Positions 1-10,656 of a DNA stretch of 64,000 nt are shown in pieces. The position numbers and the translations under genes are program-made. A model generated the notes under the pieces. It worked only from the letters and a program-made list of their open reading frames with translations. It did not search any database and was not told the origin of the DNA. Position 1 is the first letter of the stretch; each line of letters opens with the position of its first letter. The stretch comes from Capronia americana (Eukaryota; Ascomycota; Eurotiomycetes; Chaetothyriales; Herpotrichiellaceae), in contig JADWQD010000006.1 in assembly GCA_016110215.1 (NCBI GenBank), positions 1,922,001-1,986,000 of the forward strand, given 5' to 3'.

Positions 1-383
1 AACGGCGAGGTCAACAGCTACGTCTACTTCGGCATGGAGCCCGACCTGAGCACATTCGGCGAGTGGGGCCACTTCACTCAGATCGTGTGGAAGAGCAGCT
101 CGAGCGTGGGCTGCTACACCGCCGACTGCTCGGCCACTGGCTTGGTGAACGCCGGGCCACCCATCCCGCCGTACTTTACGGTTTGCAACTACGAGCCGGC
201 TGGTAAGTCTGCCCCAGTGGCATTGCATACTCCCTTTCGCTTTCTCCCGATACCTGCTGTTTTTGGTATGGATGTGTGGTCGAAACAGCCGGACTAATGG
301 GCGTTGCAGGAAACTTTGTCGGATCCTTTGCCGCAAATATAGGCGTCTCGGTCGGCCTCCCGACAGTGCATGCTGATTATTGA
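1..383 (+). CDS. CAP/SCP (PR-1-like) secreted protein, 3' part
   Basis: C-terminal part of a CAP-superfamily protein, cut by the window edge. Exons are <1..202 and 310..383; the 107 bp intron runs from GTAAGT to TTGCAG and joins G to NFVGSF in frame. Two family signatures are visible: GHFTQIVW (CAP signature 1) and TVCNYEPAGN (CAP signature 2, ending in GN after splicing). Cysteines at GCYTADC and VCNY match the usual disulfide pattern. Fungal CAP proteins (Pry type) are normally secreted and several bind sterols or lipids; that role here is inferred from the family only, because the signal peptide and the N-terminal half of the domain lie outside the window. The protein ends soon after the domain, with no GPI tail. 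Confidence 0.9.
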
Positions 384-1601
384 TCGTTGATGGGTTTCGA
401 GACACATGTCGGGAACGTGGGGCACGGGACGCAGGAGATTGGGGTTTTGTGTCCCGCAAGGCCACTGCAATAGGGAGACAGGGGAGAGGTGAGAGGTGAG
501 AGGGGAGAGTGCAGATCGAGCATATCTTATATCATACCATATCATTTCATATCCGGAGGACGAGCTTCAGGAGGGAGTCCAGCTGTAAGGAAATGGCCAG
601 TTTGTTTACTTATTTACTTCCTCACCCTTTCGACAAAAAATGACATGTTCAACGCCGGGTCACCTCATTCATACTTGTACATTAGTATGTCTCGCGCAAA
701 AAGTCACGGCCCTCAATGGGGGAAGTGACTCGCAAGCAAAGACTAAATCCTCACGTCAAATCTTGAACTCCTGACTGACAGTGCGAACCATGTGGTGAAG
801 AAAGGATTCATCCGATGTGCTTGCTTGCTTCGCTTCCGTTCCGTTCGCTTTCCTAGATTGCCTTGAGGCAACTTTTTGGTTCCTTTCAGTTCATTTCACC
901 TCATCTCCTCCGCCATGTTCTGCCATGGGACAGCGCGTAACCACAAGCAAGAACGAACTTGACCAGGATGGATGGGCGAGCGGGCAGGCGGGAGGTAGGC
1001 TAGTAATTGTTGTGGTTGTGTCGGTCATTCGGGCAGCACCGGGTCAATCTGTATGTGTATGTGTATGTGTAGTTAATTGAACGCAAAAGTAGCTGTAGTG
1101 TCGCAGCAGCAGCAGCCTGTCAATTTTGCCCTGCAATTTCAGCTCCGTAGGAGAGAACTGACACTCCCACAATAACCTACCTACTCAGTACATACTACGA
1201 GGTAGATGGCCCGCGAATGAAAAGCCTAGTTGCCAAACACGATTAGATCTCACGCGGGGACGAAGGAAGGCCACTTTAACCTGCGCTTTAATGAGCCTAC
1301 ATACACTAGGACTGGGGCAGACGCCGAGGCGCATTCAGACTCGGCCAGACGTGACCGCCTTGAAACCTCTTCACAAGACTCCCTACTCGTAGCCGTAGTC
1401 GGCAATCATGCTACAGTCCTGAATTAAATGGATTAATTGGTACCTAAAAAATGGATTAATTGGTACCTAAGGAGTAAGTCATTGGTATGCACGTACGCCA
1501 ACTCGCCCACGTACGGGGAACAGAATACTGGATGAACGAACAGACAAAAGACGGTCTTGCGCAAATCAGATCACATCACATCAGATCCGACCTTGATCTC
1601 T
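384..1601. other. Intergenic region, no gene seen
   Basis: Between the CAP gene and the P450 gene, which both end here (convergent). Holds purine-rich GAGAGG runs (about 484-510), a TATCAT-rich stretch (about 520-551), a short GTATGT repeat (about 1049-1072) and the 23-bp tandem repeat listed separately. Open frames here are short and have no recognisable protein features. Confidence 0.6.
1427..1470. repeat. Two tandem copies of a 23-bp unit
   Basis: A 21-base string starting AATGGATTAATTGG and ending in GGTACCTAA occurs exactly twice, at 1427-1447 and 1450-1470, giving a period of 23 bp. Each copy contains a KpnI-type GGTACC palindrome and the palindrome ATTAAT. The repeat is AT-rich and lies about 130 bp downstream of the P450 stop codon. 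Confidence 0.9.
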
Positions 1602-3183
1602 TCACGCCTCCGCCTCTGCCTTCCGATCCCTCTTCGTCAACTTGACGAAAAGGTCGGAATGCACGACCGCAACCTCGGCCTTGACGGTCCACGGGCTCGC
1701 CGTGTTCACCACCTCGACGTCAAACATGCGGAAAAACTGCGCCACGATCTTGTAGACCTCGACTACCGCCACGTTGCGCCCCGTACACATCATGGGCCCG
1801 CGGCTGAACCAGACTTCCGCCTGGTCGCGGCGCCTCTGCGCAGCCGGGTCGTGGGTTAGATCCTCAGCCCAGCGCTCCGGTCGGAAGAGAGCGACGTCCT
1901 CGCTGTAGATGTGCGGATTGTGCCCGACGGCCCACTGTGAGAAGCCGACTTCGGTGCCGGCGGGGAAGAAGTGGCCTGAAATATGGGCTCCCGATTCGGG
2001 GACCATTCGAAACAAAGGGAGGCCCACGATGGGATACGCCCTTTGGGCCTCCTTGAACAGGGCTTCCACGTACGGGATGTGTTGCTTGATCTGGTCGTAC
2101 GTCGGCGGCGTCGAGAGTGCGCCCTGGTCGTCGGCGGCGTCGATCTCTCGGCGGAGCTTGGTCAAGATGCGCGCGTTACTGCCCACGGCAAGGATGATGG
2201 CTCTCAACGTCCCGGCTGTGGTGTCAGATGCGGCGAGGGCAACTCCCATGGATTCTTGCTCGAGCATCGGCTTCGTGATATACTGACCGTCTTTGTCGGG
2301 ATGGTCCAGGATCCACTGTAAGATGTCGGGGCTTGTGGAGTCCATGGCCTTGTCGAGACGGCTTGCGACTTGCTTCTGTGCGAAGCCGAGGAACGCACCC
2401 GGTCCACCCTTGTCGGTCGGCTTCGGGCCAATGAGTGGGAAAAGCCAGGGATGGTACAGGAGTCTAGCTATCCAAGGATGGAGTCCTGCAACACCAAAGA
2501 AGGTGAGCGTGGCATGCAGTGATGCAATGATATTGTTCACGTCGCGGCCGGCTTTCACGAACCCAACTGGATTACTGAAGATCATCCCCATTGCAATGTC
2601 GAAGGTGGCAAACTGCGTCCAAGGCGCCACGTCGAAGATGGTGTCGCACTTCTTCGCAAGTTGGTCCACGAACTCCATGATTCGTCTGTCCAGATTTGAC
2701 TCGTTCTTTAGGATTTGCGACAGCTATCAAGCTGTCAGAGACCTGCCTCGGTGCGTATCAAGAGTGACAATGGCTCACAGCAAATCCACCCATGATCCTG
2801 CGCTTCTTAATGTTGTGTAAGTCAAGGTCCAGTTCGGCGCCATGAGGAACAACGTGCGGATCGCCCCGGGATGCAAGGAAAAAGTCCGATCTCCGCCAGG
2901 TGAAGAGGTCACCAAAGTGTTGGGGGTCATTGATGATGATCGTGTTCGGCCTGATTCGCACGATGGGCCCATACTGTGCATGGAGCTTTATAGGTGCTTT
3001 GTGCTGCTGGTCATCGCCGAGGTAAACCCATAAGAACCACAAGCTCGTGATGGAGGCCAGGAAGGGTCCCGGAACGGTATGTAGTGGGTGTAGGTATCGG
3101 CGGTAGAGTGCGCGAACAACAAAGAATCCTAACATCAACGCAGGCCAATACGACCTGAGAGCCCGAAGTGCTTGCTCATGCAT
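1602..3183 (-). CDS. Cytochrome P450 monooxygenase (membrane-bound, fungal)
   Basis: Two exons, 3183..2779 and 2723..1602, with a 55 bp intron (GTGAGC..GATAG) that joins GGFA to LSQILKN in frame; 509 residues. I chose the ATG at 3183 because it puts the hydrophobic anchor (WPALMLGFFVVRALY) and the proline hinge (HTVPGPFL) at the usual distance from the N-terminus; an in-frame ATG at 3309 would add 42 residues. P450 landmarks in order: I-helix ALAASDTTAG, K-helix ExxR as EAQR, FRPERW, and the haem loop FSRGPMMCTGR with the thiolate Cys near residue 448. The sequence looks closest to the pisatin-demethylase-like (CYP57-type) group of filamentous fungi, but the substrate is unknown. It lies in the same orientation as a CoA-disulfide reductase and an MFS pump upstream. 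Confidence 0.93.
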
Positions 3184-4250
3184 CGTAGCTCGTCCGCAGT
3201 CATTGAAACCTGAAGGGACGAAGTCAATCTCACGAGGCATCGGCTTGTTGATAAGCAATCGCGGGTGGGAGTGAGCATTGCGCACTTTGGCGACCGCCTG
3301 CACTCCCATCCGGCAGCCCCGTACTGGCTGTGGTAAAGAGCATCAGGCCAACTCGTGCACGGGGAGATGTTTACCTGACGAGCCGACGACTGGGGCCTGA
3401 TCGAGGCTTACTCAGTAAAGATCTCTCGACAGAGCAGCTCTGACGTGTGCCCACCACATCAGCAGTGGGATATCTGTATGGCCTGACGGCGCGCGTACCT
3501 CTGTTTTGGTCGCATCAATATTTCCCGTTCAGGTAGCTGCTGACTGGTCCAGAAGACACCCTCCGCCTGGCCCAGCTGGGGTAAGGCCTGCACCCGATAT
3601 GAGCATACCGGAGCCGAGACCGGTAGCTGCTCCGGATAGAAGTTGGTTTGAAGGTCATGGCAAAGCCGCTGTGGGAAAGTCTGCGGATCTTCGTAGCAAG
3701 CATCGGGACCCGCAGATGAAGTCGATTTATGATCCGAGAGAGCGGTTCCGACGTACTCGCCTCACCGCGGATTCGGGCGGAGGTGATGCCGCCCTGTGCT
3801 CACCCCGGACTCGAGCAAGCCGGGTGAGACGCCTTCCAGTTGGTGGGAACGATGATAGGCCATTCAACTCGACCCTTATATCGTGGAAGGAAGCCACTCT
3901 TGCTGCTTTCGCCAGCTGCCATCTTCCCTAGACGCTAACCCCTCCTGCTCTCAGCTTTCGCAGGGTTCGCTTCCAATCAACACTCGAGGAAGACCTTTAC
4001 CTTGTGCAGAGAATGACCCGACCGAGAGAACTTATAGACTGACTGCTGCTCCGATAAGGGTCAGATGACGACGATCTTGACGCTTGGCGCAAGATTTCTG
4101 GAAACAGGACAAGCTGTTCACTAGACCCGGATCTCCTCGATGTCTCTCCTTGAGGAGGTTGTGATGCGTCATTGCCAACGGTCCTCGCTTACAAGTCACG
4201 GATGTTCTGCGTGAGAATACGTCGAACGGCCAGATTGATTGAACAACCTA
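3184..4250. other. Intergenic region, no gene supported
   Basis: Upstream region of the P450 gene. A 141-codon plus-strand frame (3506..3931) is rich in Pro, Arg and Ala but has no domain or secretion signal, and reads like chance open frame in GC-rich DNA. Nothing else supported. Confidence 0.5.
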
Positions 4251-6029
4251 TCAGCTTTCCTCCACCAGCGCGTTGTAGCCACCCTCACGGACGGCCTTGA
4301 AACCGCCATTCAGGTTAACAGTTTCGAACCCACTCTGTTTCAATATTCGATAAGCCAGATACCCGCGGTATCCCACCCAGCAATAAGCCAGCACCGGCTT
4401 GGCTGCATCCAAAGAGTCCAGAGATTCTCGAAGATCACCAATGGGCACATTGATAGCGCCAACCATATGACCTTTCGCGAACTCCTCCGGAGATCGTACA
4501 TCGATGACTTGGTACTTTGGCAGATGCATCCTCCCCGTGTTGTCGGATCTGACTTGGTCGACAAGATCTTCGGCATTGATCGTCTGTACAAGTCCTCTCA
4601 GCATGTTTCCACCGACGAAACCTGCCATATTGATCGGATCCTTTGCGGCACCGTAGGGGGGAGAATATCCAAGCTCCACATGTTGCAAATCTTCAACGCT
4701 TAGGCCTCCTCGGATTGCCATTGCAAGTACATCAATCCTTTTGTCAACTCCTTCCTTGCCGACGATTTGAGCACCAAGTAAGCGACCCGACCCATCTTCG
4801 AAAACAATCTTCATCACCATCGGCTCGGCTCCAAGATAGTACCCAGCATGTTGCGGGGGATGGATCGTGAGATATCTTATCTCGTTGCAAGGGCGAATGG
4901 CTTTCAATGCTTCGACCGAGAGCCCGGCGATACCCACAGTCAAATCGAAAACTTTGCATACAGCTGTCCCAACATTCCCACGATAGCTGACATCCAATCC
5001 ACAAATATGGTCGGCGGCCAGACGACCTTGTCGGTTTGCAGGGCCCGCAAGTGCGATTTTGACCATTTGGCCCGAGACCAAGTGTGGAGTTTGGACCATA
5101 TCACCCACGGCATAGATGTCGGGATCCGATGTCTGCATTGTGTCATTCACAACGACACCGGCTTTGCCAACCCGAATGCCAGCATCTTCCACAACCGCAG
5201 TACGCGGACGCACTCCCGCGGCCACAATGACAAGATCCGCTTTGATCGGGTCATCCCCCTCCAGCAGAATCTGGCTGGAGGTGACTTCGGCGATCCGAGC
5301 ATTCAAGACAAGATGGATGCCGTTGCGCTCCATTTCCTTATGCAGAGGCTCTGCCATATCACGGTCAGCCGGAGGGAAGACATGTGGCAGATACTCGAGG
5401 ACTGTGACATTCAGGCCCAGGAGGCGCAGGTTCTCTGCCGCTTCGAGTCCAATAAATCCTCCTCCGACAATTGCCACATTCTGGCACTTTTTTGTCGCAA
5501 TGTGTGTCTGAATATGTTGCAGATCTGGAATCGTTTGAAGTGTAAACACATGTTCTGAGTTTATCCCCTTGATGAGTGGTCGAGAAGACTCCGCGCCGAG
5601 TGCCAGCACAAGCTTATCATAACTGATATTCTCCGTATCGCCCGTAAGTCCGCAAGCTTCGTTTGCACAGTGCTTCACCCGGATGAGCTTCCTTGTCCTG
5701 TCGATTGCGACCAGTTCTGCATCGGTCTTGACGTTAATGTTGAACCAACTCGCAATCTTCTCGACCGTTTGGACGTGCAACTTGGATTCGTCCTTGATCA
5801 CATTTCCCAAAGCATAGGGAAGCCCACAGTTGGCGTAACTCACGTACTTGCCCTTCTCGAAAACTGTGATGTTTGCTTTCTCGTCCAGACGTCGCAGGCG
5901 CGTGGCACACGACATGCCCCCGGCGACGCCTCCAACAATGACAATGTTTTTAGGTTGTTGAGCAGAAGGCATGGCTGTCTTTGAAAGCGAAGTGCAAATC
6001 GTAGATAATCGTCTTGTTTGCAATCCCAT
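4251..6029 (-). CDS. CoA-disulfide reductase / rhodanese fusion (CoADR-RHD type)
   Basis: Single exon, 592 residues. An FAD- and NAD(P)H-binding disulfide reductase carries a C-terminal rhodanese domain. Visible: FAD-binding loop IVGGVAGGMSCA (about 31-42), the single active Cys of CoA-disulfide reductases in SYANCGLPYALG (Cys68), NAD(P)H loop IVGGGFIGLEAAENL, second FAD motif IYAVGDM, and a rhodanese domain from about residue 490 with the loop YCWVGYR (Cys550, fitting CxxGxR). Bacterial relatives reduce CoA disulfide, per- and polysulfides; the rhodanese Cys is thought to deliver sulfane sulfur to the reductase site. The first 20 residues (MGLQTRRLSTICTSLSKTAM) are basic and hydroxylated with no acidic residue, like a mitochondrial leader; a second ATG at residue 20 would give a cytosolic form. 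Family assignment is firm; the physiological substrate is inferred. Confidence 0.92.
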   Translation of the reverse strand: MGLQTRRLSTICTSLSKTAMPSAQQPKNIVIVGGVAGGMSCATRLRRLDEKANITVFEKGKYVSYANCGLPYALGNVIKDESKLHVQTVEKIASWFNINVKTDAELVAIDRTRKLIRVKHCANEACGLTGDTENISYDKLVLALGAESSRPLIKGINSEHVFTLQTIPDLQHIQTHIATKKCQNVAIVGGGFIGLEAAENLRLLGLNVTVLEYLPHVFPPADRDMAEPLHKEMERNGIHLVLNARIAEVTSSQILLEGDDPIKADLVIVAAGVRPRTAVVEDAGIRVGKAGVVVNDTMQTSDPDIYAVGDMVQTPHLVSGQMVKIALAGPANRQGRLAADHICGLDVSYRGNVGTAVCKVFDLTVGIAGLSVEALKAIRPCNEIRYLTIHPPQHAGYYLGAEPMVMKIVFEDGSGRLLGAQIVGKEGVDKRIDVLAMAIRGGLSVEDLQHVELGYSPPYGAAKDPINMAGFVGGNMLRGLVQTINAEDLVDQVRSDNTGRMHLPKYQVIDVRSPEEFAKGHMVGAINVPIGDLRESLDSLDAAKPVLAYCWVGYRGYLAYRILKQSGFETVNLNGGFKAVREGGYNALVEES

Positions 6030-6752
6030 GCGTGGATAACAAACGCGAGAGTGAACGCAATTGCATCAGATGGTTAGAACGCGACTCATATGCCTACCTA
6101 GGTAGGAAGAATCCATAAAGACTCAGCTGACCTGTTCGGGGACTGACTAGGACAACACGAGACGAAATGAATCCCAGACCCGGAATCCGAACCCGAAGAG
6201 CCCGAACGTAGTCGATCACACCACAGCACGCTATGCATCGGTAACGACTTCGGGCACATGTCGCAACGCTGACAAGGCCTTGTCAATGAGGTCCGGAAGG
6301 GTTTATCGAAGGAAACTGAACCGTTAATGTCGACTCGTGGAAACTGTGCTGTTGCGGAACCCCCTGAATCCCGGCACCGACGTAAACGCATCTGGCGCGT
6401 TCTCTGCAGCTTCTTATTTTCTTCAAAGCGAGACTGCTACCGTCCTTCCAGTGCTTCCTATATGGATGCAACGGAAGACCTTGGGAATCCAAGTCTGCCG
6501 TCCTCATGAATGAAGCCACCGCAATGGAATATTTCTTCTCGAGTAAAAAGGCAATCCAGATCTGGAGATTGTGTTCCAGATGTCGCCTCGGAGGAGCTTT
6601 GCCTGCTAAGGCGGGGAGCCTCCATGACTCAATCTCAAGCAAGAATAAGAGCTCTTAGCAGAGAAATAGACGCCGGCAGGTAATGTTTCTCTTGAAAATA
6701 CCCCCGAGTCGACCTTTGTCGATTGCGCTGTGATTGGAGGTTGAATAGCGCA
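6030..6752. other. Intergenic region, no gene seen
   Basis: Lies between the 3' end of the MFS gene and the start of the reductase gene (both minus strand), so it should hold the reductase promoter. No convincing coding frame. Confidence 0.5.
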
Positions 6753-8883
6753 TCAATATCCCGATTGATAGGAAAAGGTCCTCGATAGGGTGACTTCATG
6801 CCTGTCGTCCTCCGGATTAGCGTCAGTACTCCGGGCCTCGTCTTTGTCTTGTACACTGGCATTGCCTTTATGCGACCGCTGAAATTCGCGGGCCCTCTCA
6901 CAGTCTTTCTCCGCCATTGCGGTCAGTTCAGGGGGGCCGCCTTCGACAGGTGGCTTCTCCTCATTGTTGCCGTCTGTGAGAGACCCTGTTTCGCCGGAGC
7001 TGGACCGGTGCAGCTTCTCTTCCTTCAGCCGCTGAGCTTTCTTCTCCCGCTCATTCCGCTGAGTTCTCCACTTCATTCCCCAGAAGTATACGGCCCACAG
7101 CATGGGAGAAGTGGATATCAGAAAGAAGGTTAGAAAAGTGAAGGTCCATCCTCTGCCCATGGCGTTGATCATCGGCAAAATAGCAGCCGTCGCGCCTGCT
7201 CCCAAGCCGCATCTAGCGAGATTGTTTGCAGCCGTCGCTGTTGCCGGGGCCTTTGGATAGAAGTCGACCAGCAATGTACTCGTCACATTGAACGCCATGG
7301 ACATGGTGAGACTGGTAAAGAACAAGACGACAAGCAAGGCCGGTAGCGGTCCGTTGACGTCCAAGATCCAACCGAATATACAAACAAGCACGGCGGTGAT
7401 GTAGGATGCTGGAATCGCGATCTGTAACCTCACCTTTTCTATCGGAAAGTCGCTGAGGTCCTGGTTTCGGCCTTTTCTGATCTTCACCCCCAGCTTCTTG
7501 CACCAACGAGCGAAGTTGCGATCCAGTAATTGTCCGTTGGTCAGTGCAGCACATAAGGATCCAAACCCGAAAGGAATGAAGCATAGACCGATTTGAAGCT
7601 CGTTATAGCCGTAGTTTGCCTGTAGCTGAGAAGGCATGGCTGCCGTGACGTCGTAGAAGGCTGCGAACAGAAACGCGTTGTACCACAGAAGGAGCGCATT
7701 CTCCTTGTCGAACATGATGTAAAGAGAGCGCAAGGGATTCGGAAAGCGGAATGTCTTTTTCTTGCCCAGGCCAGATTTGGATCGTAGGTCCGTCGCTGAC
7801 TGCTGGTCGTCGGGATGAAGCTTTCGTGCTTTGCGAATCGCGAGGTAATTCACTAACGACATATTCCAGCCTTTCGGAGGGATTGAGCCGTTGCCGACTT
7901 GGCTGCGCGCTGCAAGGCTATGAGTAGCAGTATCTCTTGGGCGCATGGGGTGTTACATTACCTGTTTCGGGAAAGAATATGGCGAAGACACACATGAAGG
8001 CCGAACCCATGATCATGAGGAACCAAAATATCGATCGCCAACCTAGGAACTGGGCGAGGACACCTCCAATGACAGGACCGATGGCTGGGCCGAGCAGAGA
8101 CCCGGCCAAGGTGAATCCCATGTACTTCCCACGCTCGGCAGGGGTAGCGACATCAGCCACGACAGCACTGCACATGGCAATCGTGGCACTGGACCCCGTG
8201 CTCTGAAAGCAACGTAACACGAAAAGAGCCGCATAGCTATTCTGGAGCGCTAGACCGATGTTCGCGAGAATGTATATTGTAAAGCAAACTGTCAGTCGAG
8301 TCAGCTCGAGCCTCGAAGTCCATGCTTGAGCCGCGTACCAGCATATGCGGGCCGTCGACCCGCAGCATCCGCAAGGTCTCCAACAAACGTAGGCGCAAGG
8401 CCTTGGAATATCTACACAGAGGTTCAGCCCGATGCTATGCTTCACTGAGGAAGCAGCGCATACCATATAAGATGTCAATGTCAAGTTGATCAACGTGTCG
8501 GTGACATGCAAATCTTCCGCCAAGGCATTCAGCGCAGGAAAATAGATCTGGCCGGACACCGGAGAGAAGAATCCAGCCCACGAGGCCATGAAGACAATGA
8601 ACACTTTCTGCTGCTTCGTGAAGACTGAATATACGGGTCCGGCTTCAGTCGCCGTGCGTTGGATCTCGATGGTTTCGGGCAGCTCTGCTTGAGCTGTCGG
8701 TGTCCTCTCAAGGGAGCCATGGTCGGAGGGGTCAACGACATTGTCCTGTGCCACAGATTCCGAGTGTGATAGAGTGGTTTCCGCCACTTGGTGGTGGTTG
8801 TTCTTGGCCGTAGGGCTGGTGTATGTCACCGAGTCCTGTTCCTTCGGGGCATGTTGATCCGCGTCAAAACGATCTCCCGACAT
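6753..8883 (-). CDS. MFS drug:H+ antiporter (DHA1, QDR/Dtr1-like)
   Basis: Four exons: 8883..8464, 8411..8339, 8288..7962 and 7909..6753, separated by introns of 52, 50 and 52 bp. Splicing restores the family order: TSYM + IFQGLAPTFVGDLADAAGRRPAYAV + CFTIYILANIGLALQNSYA, then FFPETARSQVGNGSIPP. Predicted 658 residues. The ATG at 8883 (MSGDRFDADQ) is used; the frame stays open to 8907 but without an ATG. The loop-2/3 motif GDLADAAGRRP, the long RGKYMGF / GPAIGPVIGGVL stretch of helices 4-5, and a central GNGSIPP cytosolic loop are typical of fungal QDR/Dtr1-type exporters of drugs, polyamines or weak acids. The C-terminal 100 residues are charged and cytosolic. The substrate cannot be told from sequence. 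Confidence 0.93.
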
Positions 8884-9606
8884 CAAGCAAGACCAGGCGG
8901 GCGTCACTAATCCCCCTTGTTCGATTGGTGGGTCAGTACGTCTTGTTTAGGCGGACTCTTGACTCGATTAAGCATTAAAAGCGTATTCGGCTAAGACCTC
9001 GAATCTACAGCAGCGCAAAGGGGGGGAAGGGTGGTAAAGGTTGGGTGAGAGAAATCGAAATGCCGACAATAACATCATAACCACAATCAAGGGAAGCAAA
9101 GGACGAACAACGCAGGGCCAACAGCCGGTTACGGAGACTGCGAGATTCTTTATCGGCCATGGTGCAGAAAAAGTCGAGCTGGCGAATTGCAGCCAAGTGA
9201 CGACGAAGTGTTTGCTGGGTGGAAATCAGAAATGCGCCCAACGAGGGAGGTCGTAATTGCTGTATCGGAGGTGTAATTTCCTGTATGGGATCCCCGGTTC
9301 TGTCCACCACTCTTGTTAATACGTCCGTCTTTACAACGCCCGGTACCTGCCCACCGGCCACCCGATGCTCCTCCTCGTTGCCGATGATCCGGCGGGCAGA
9401 CTCCGCGTGAAGTTGGCCTGAAGTGGCCACCGCATCTTCCCCAATCCTCAGCGCTTCTCCAACCGATGCTCAACGACGCGTTTCTGCTTGTTCACCGCCC
9501 GCTGCGCATATCGGCGCGTCGCCGCCGATTCTCGCAATTCCCCGTCACACTCGAGGGCCGCGTCCCAGGAGCCATGTGAATACAACGCCAGGATCCTTGC
9601 AGATGA
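8884..9606 (-). other. Intergenic; possible small unrecognised gene at 9005..9469 (minus)
   Basis: This interval is the shared upstream region of the MFS gene (minus) and Stn1 (plus). Inside it the minus strand is open from 9469 to 9005 without an ATG at the front. Its first 90 codons read like a real protein (GEALRIGEDAVATSGQLHAE..., then GGQVPGVVKTDVLTRVVDR), vaguely recalling seed-maturation/LEA-type repeats, while the last third is low quality. An upstream exon would be needed to supply a start, and I could not find a clean acceptor site. Treat it as a candidate only. Confidence 0.25.
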
Positions 9607-10656
9607 ATGCAGAGACATCATTCCGCTTCCAGTGCCCGCGTCTCCACCTTGACCGCAGGCGATAAGGCGAGCTCAAGGGCGCGAGCACGGGGAGGCGCTG
9701 GGACACACGCACACACCGCAGGACATGTACAGGCCCGCGCATCAGCAGCAGCAACAAGCCAGTTGACCTTCTATCCGGCCTACACGTTCAAAGCCTCGGC
9801 GACTTGGTCGAAATGGGTGAAGCTCACCTGCCACGACATCCATGCGGTGCTCAAACCCCATGACGATTACTCCACCGTCACCACCTCGACCGGTCGTGGT
9901 CAAGATGAGACGAGCAAACCCTACGGACGAAAGGACCTGCCTTTACTGCTGTTTTACCTCAACCACCCGATACAGTTTGTGCAGGTGATCGGGGTAGTGA
10001 TTGTGCTGGAGGACTACTTTCAGAAATTCTGGCTGTTCACTGTCGACGACAGCAGTGGAGCCACGGTCGACGTCACGTTACCAAAGCCGGAAAACGAAAA
10101 GACGCAGGAAACGACCTCGACAAGCTCGAAGCGCGGTCCGGAGCCCGAGCCCAAGCCCACATCTGCACGAGAACATGAAGAAGTCGGTGCAGAACTCCTC
10201 CAAAGCACGCTCTCCCATCTCGAAATCGGCACTGTGGTCCAAGCAAAAGGCACTCTCACAACCTTCCGCCAAACACGCCAACTCTCACTCATCCGTCTAA
10301 ATGTGCTCCCCAGCACAACCCACGAAATGGCCCTGGTCTCTTCACGCTCCCAATTCTACGCCTCAATACTGTCAAGACCCTGGATCCTTTCTCGCGAAGA
10401 GCAGACCAACCTACGCACGGCAGCACTGGGTGAAAGAGACGAGGCAGTCGAGTTGGCGAGGAAGAAAAGGAAGAGAGAGCATAACAAACGGGCGAGGGAG
10501 GAGAGGCACCGCATCACTATCGAGCAGGAGTATGCGCGGGAGGAAGAAGAGAGGAAGAGGGAGGCGGACGAAGCGAAGAAATGGGGAGACGACTTGAAGA
10601 AGTCGCGCCAGAAAGCACCCACACCTGAGCAAGAGGTCTGGATTACTGTTGAGTAG
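9607..10656 (+). CDS. stn1: Telomere-capping CST complex subunit Stn1 (OB-fold)
   Basis: Single exon, 349 residues from the ATG at 9607. The OB-fold core is recognisable: LTFYPAYTFKASATWSKWVK (about 58-77), then NHPIQFVQVIGVVIVLEDYF (about 118-137) and LFTVDDSSGATVDVTLP, the strand-turn-strand signature of Stn1/RPA32-like proteins. Stn1 with Ten1 binds the telomeric 3' overhang, protects chromosome ends and helps recruit polymerase alpha. The C-terminal third is a highly charged helix (EEERKREADEAKKWGDD) as in other filamentous ascomycete Stn1 proteins. The 57 residues before LTFYPAY are Ala/Arg/His-rich and unlike known N-termini, so the true start may lie further in or on an upstream exon. 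The family call is good; the start is uncertain. Confidence 0.85.
   Translation: MQRHHSASSARVSTLTAGDKASSRARARGGAGTHAHTAGHVQARASAAATSQLTFYPAYTFKASATWSKWVKLTCHDIHAVLKPHDDYSTVTTSTGRGQDETSKPYGRKDLPLLLFYLNHPIQFVQVIGVVIVLEDYFQKFWLFTVDDSSGATVDVTLPKPENEKTQETTSTSSKRGPEPEPKPTSAREHEEVGAELLQSTLSHLEIGTVVQAKGTLTTFRQTRQLSLIRLNVLPSTTHEMALVSSRSQFYASILSRPWILSREEQTNLRTAALGERDEAVELARKKRKREHNKRAREERHRITIEQEYAREEEERKREADEAKKWGDDLKKSRQKAPTPEQEVWITVE

Noticed and set aside
3506..3931. 141-codon plus-strand frame upstream of the P450
   Set aside because: Pro/Arg-rich without domain or signal; no splice partners found.
4848..5558. 236-codon plus-strand frame
   Set aside because: Lies entirely opposite the well-supported CoA-disulfide reductase and has no domain of its own.
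8884..8907. Extending the MFS start upstream of 8883
   Set aside because: The upstream codon at 8907 is GTG, not ATG; the first in-frame ATG is at 8883.
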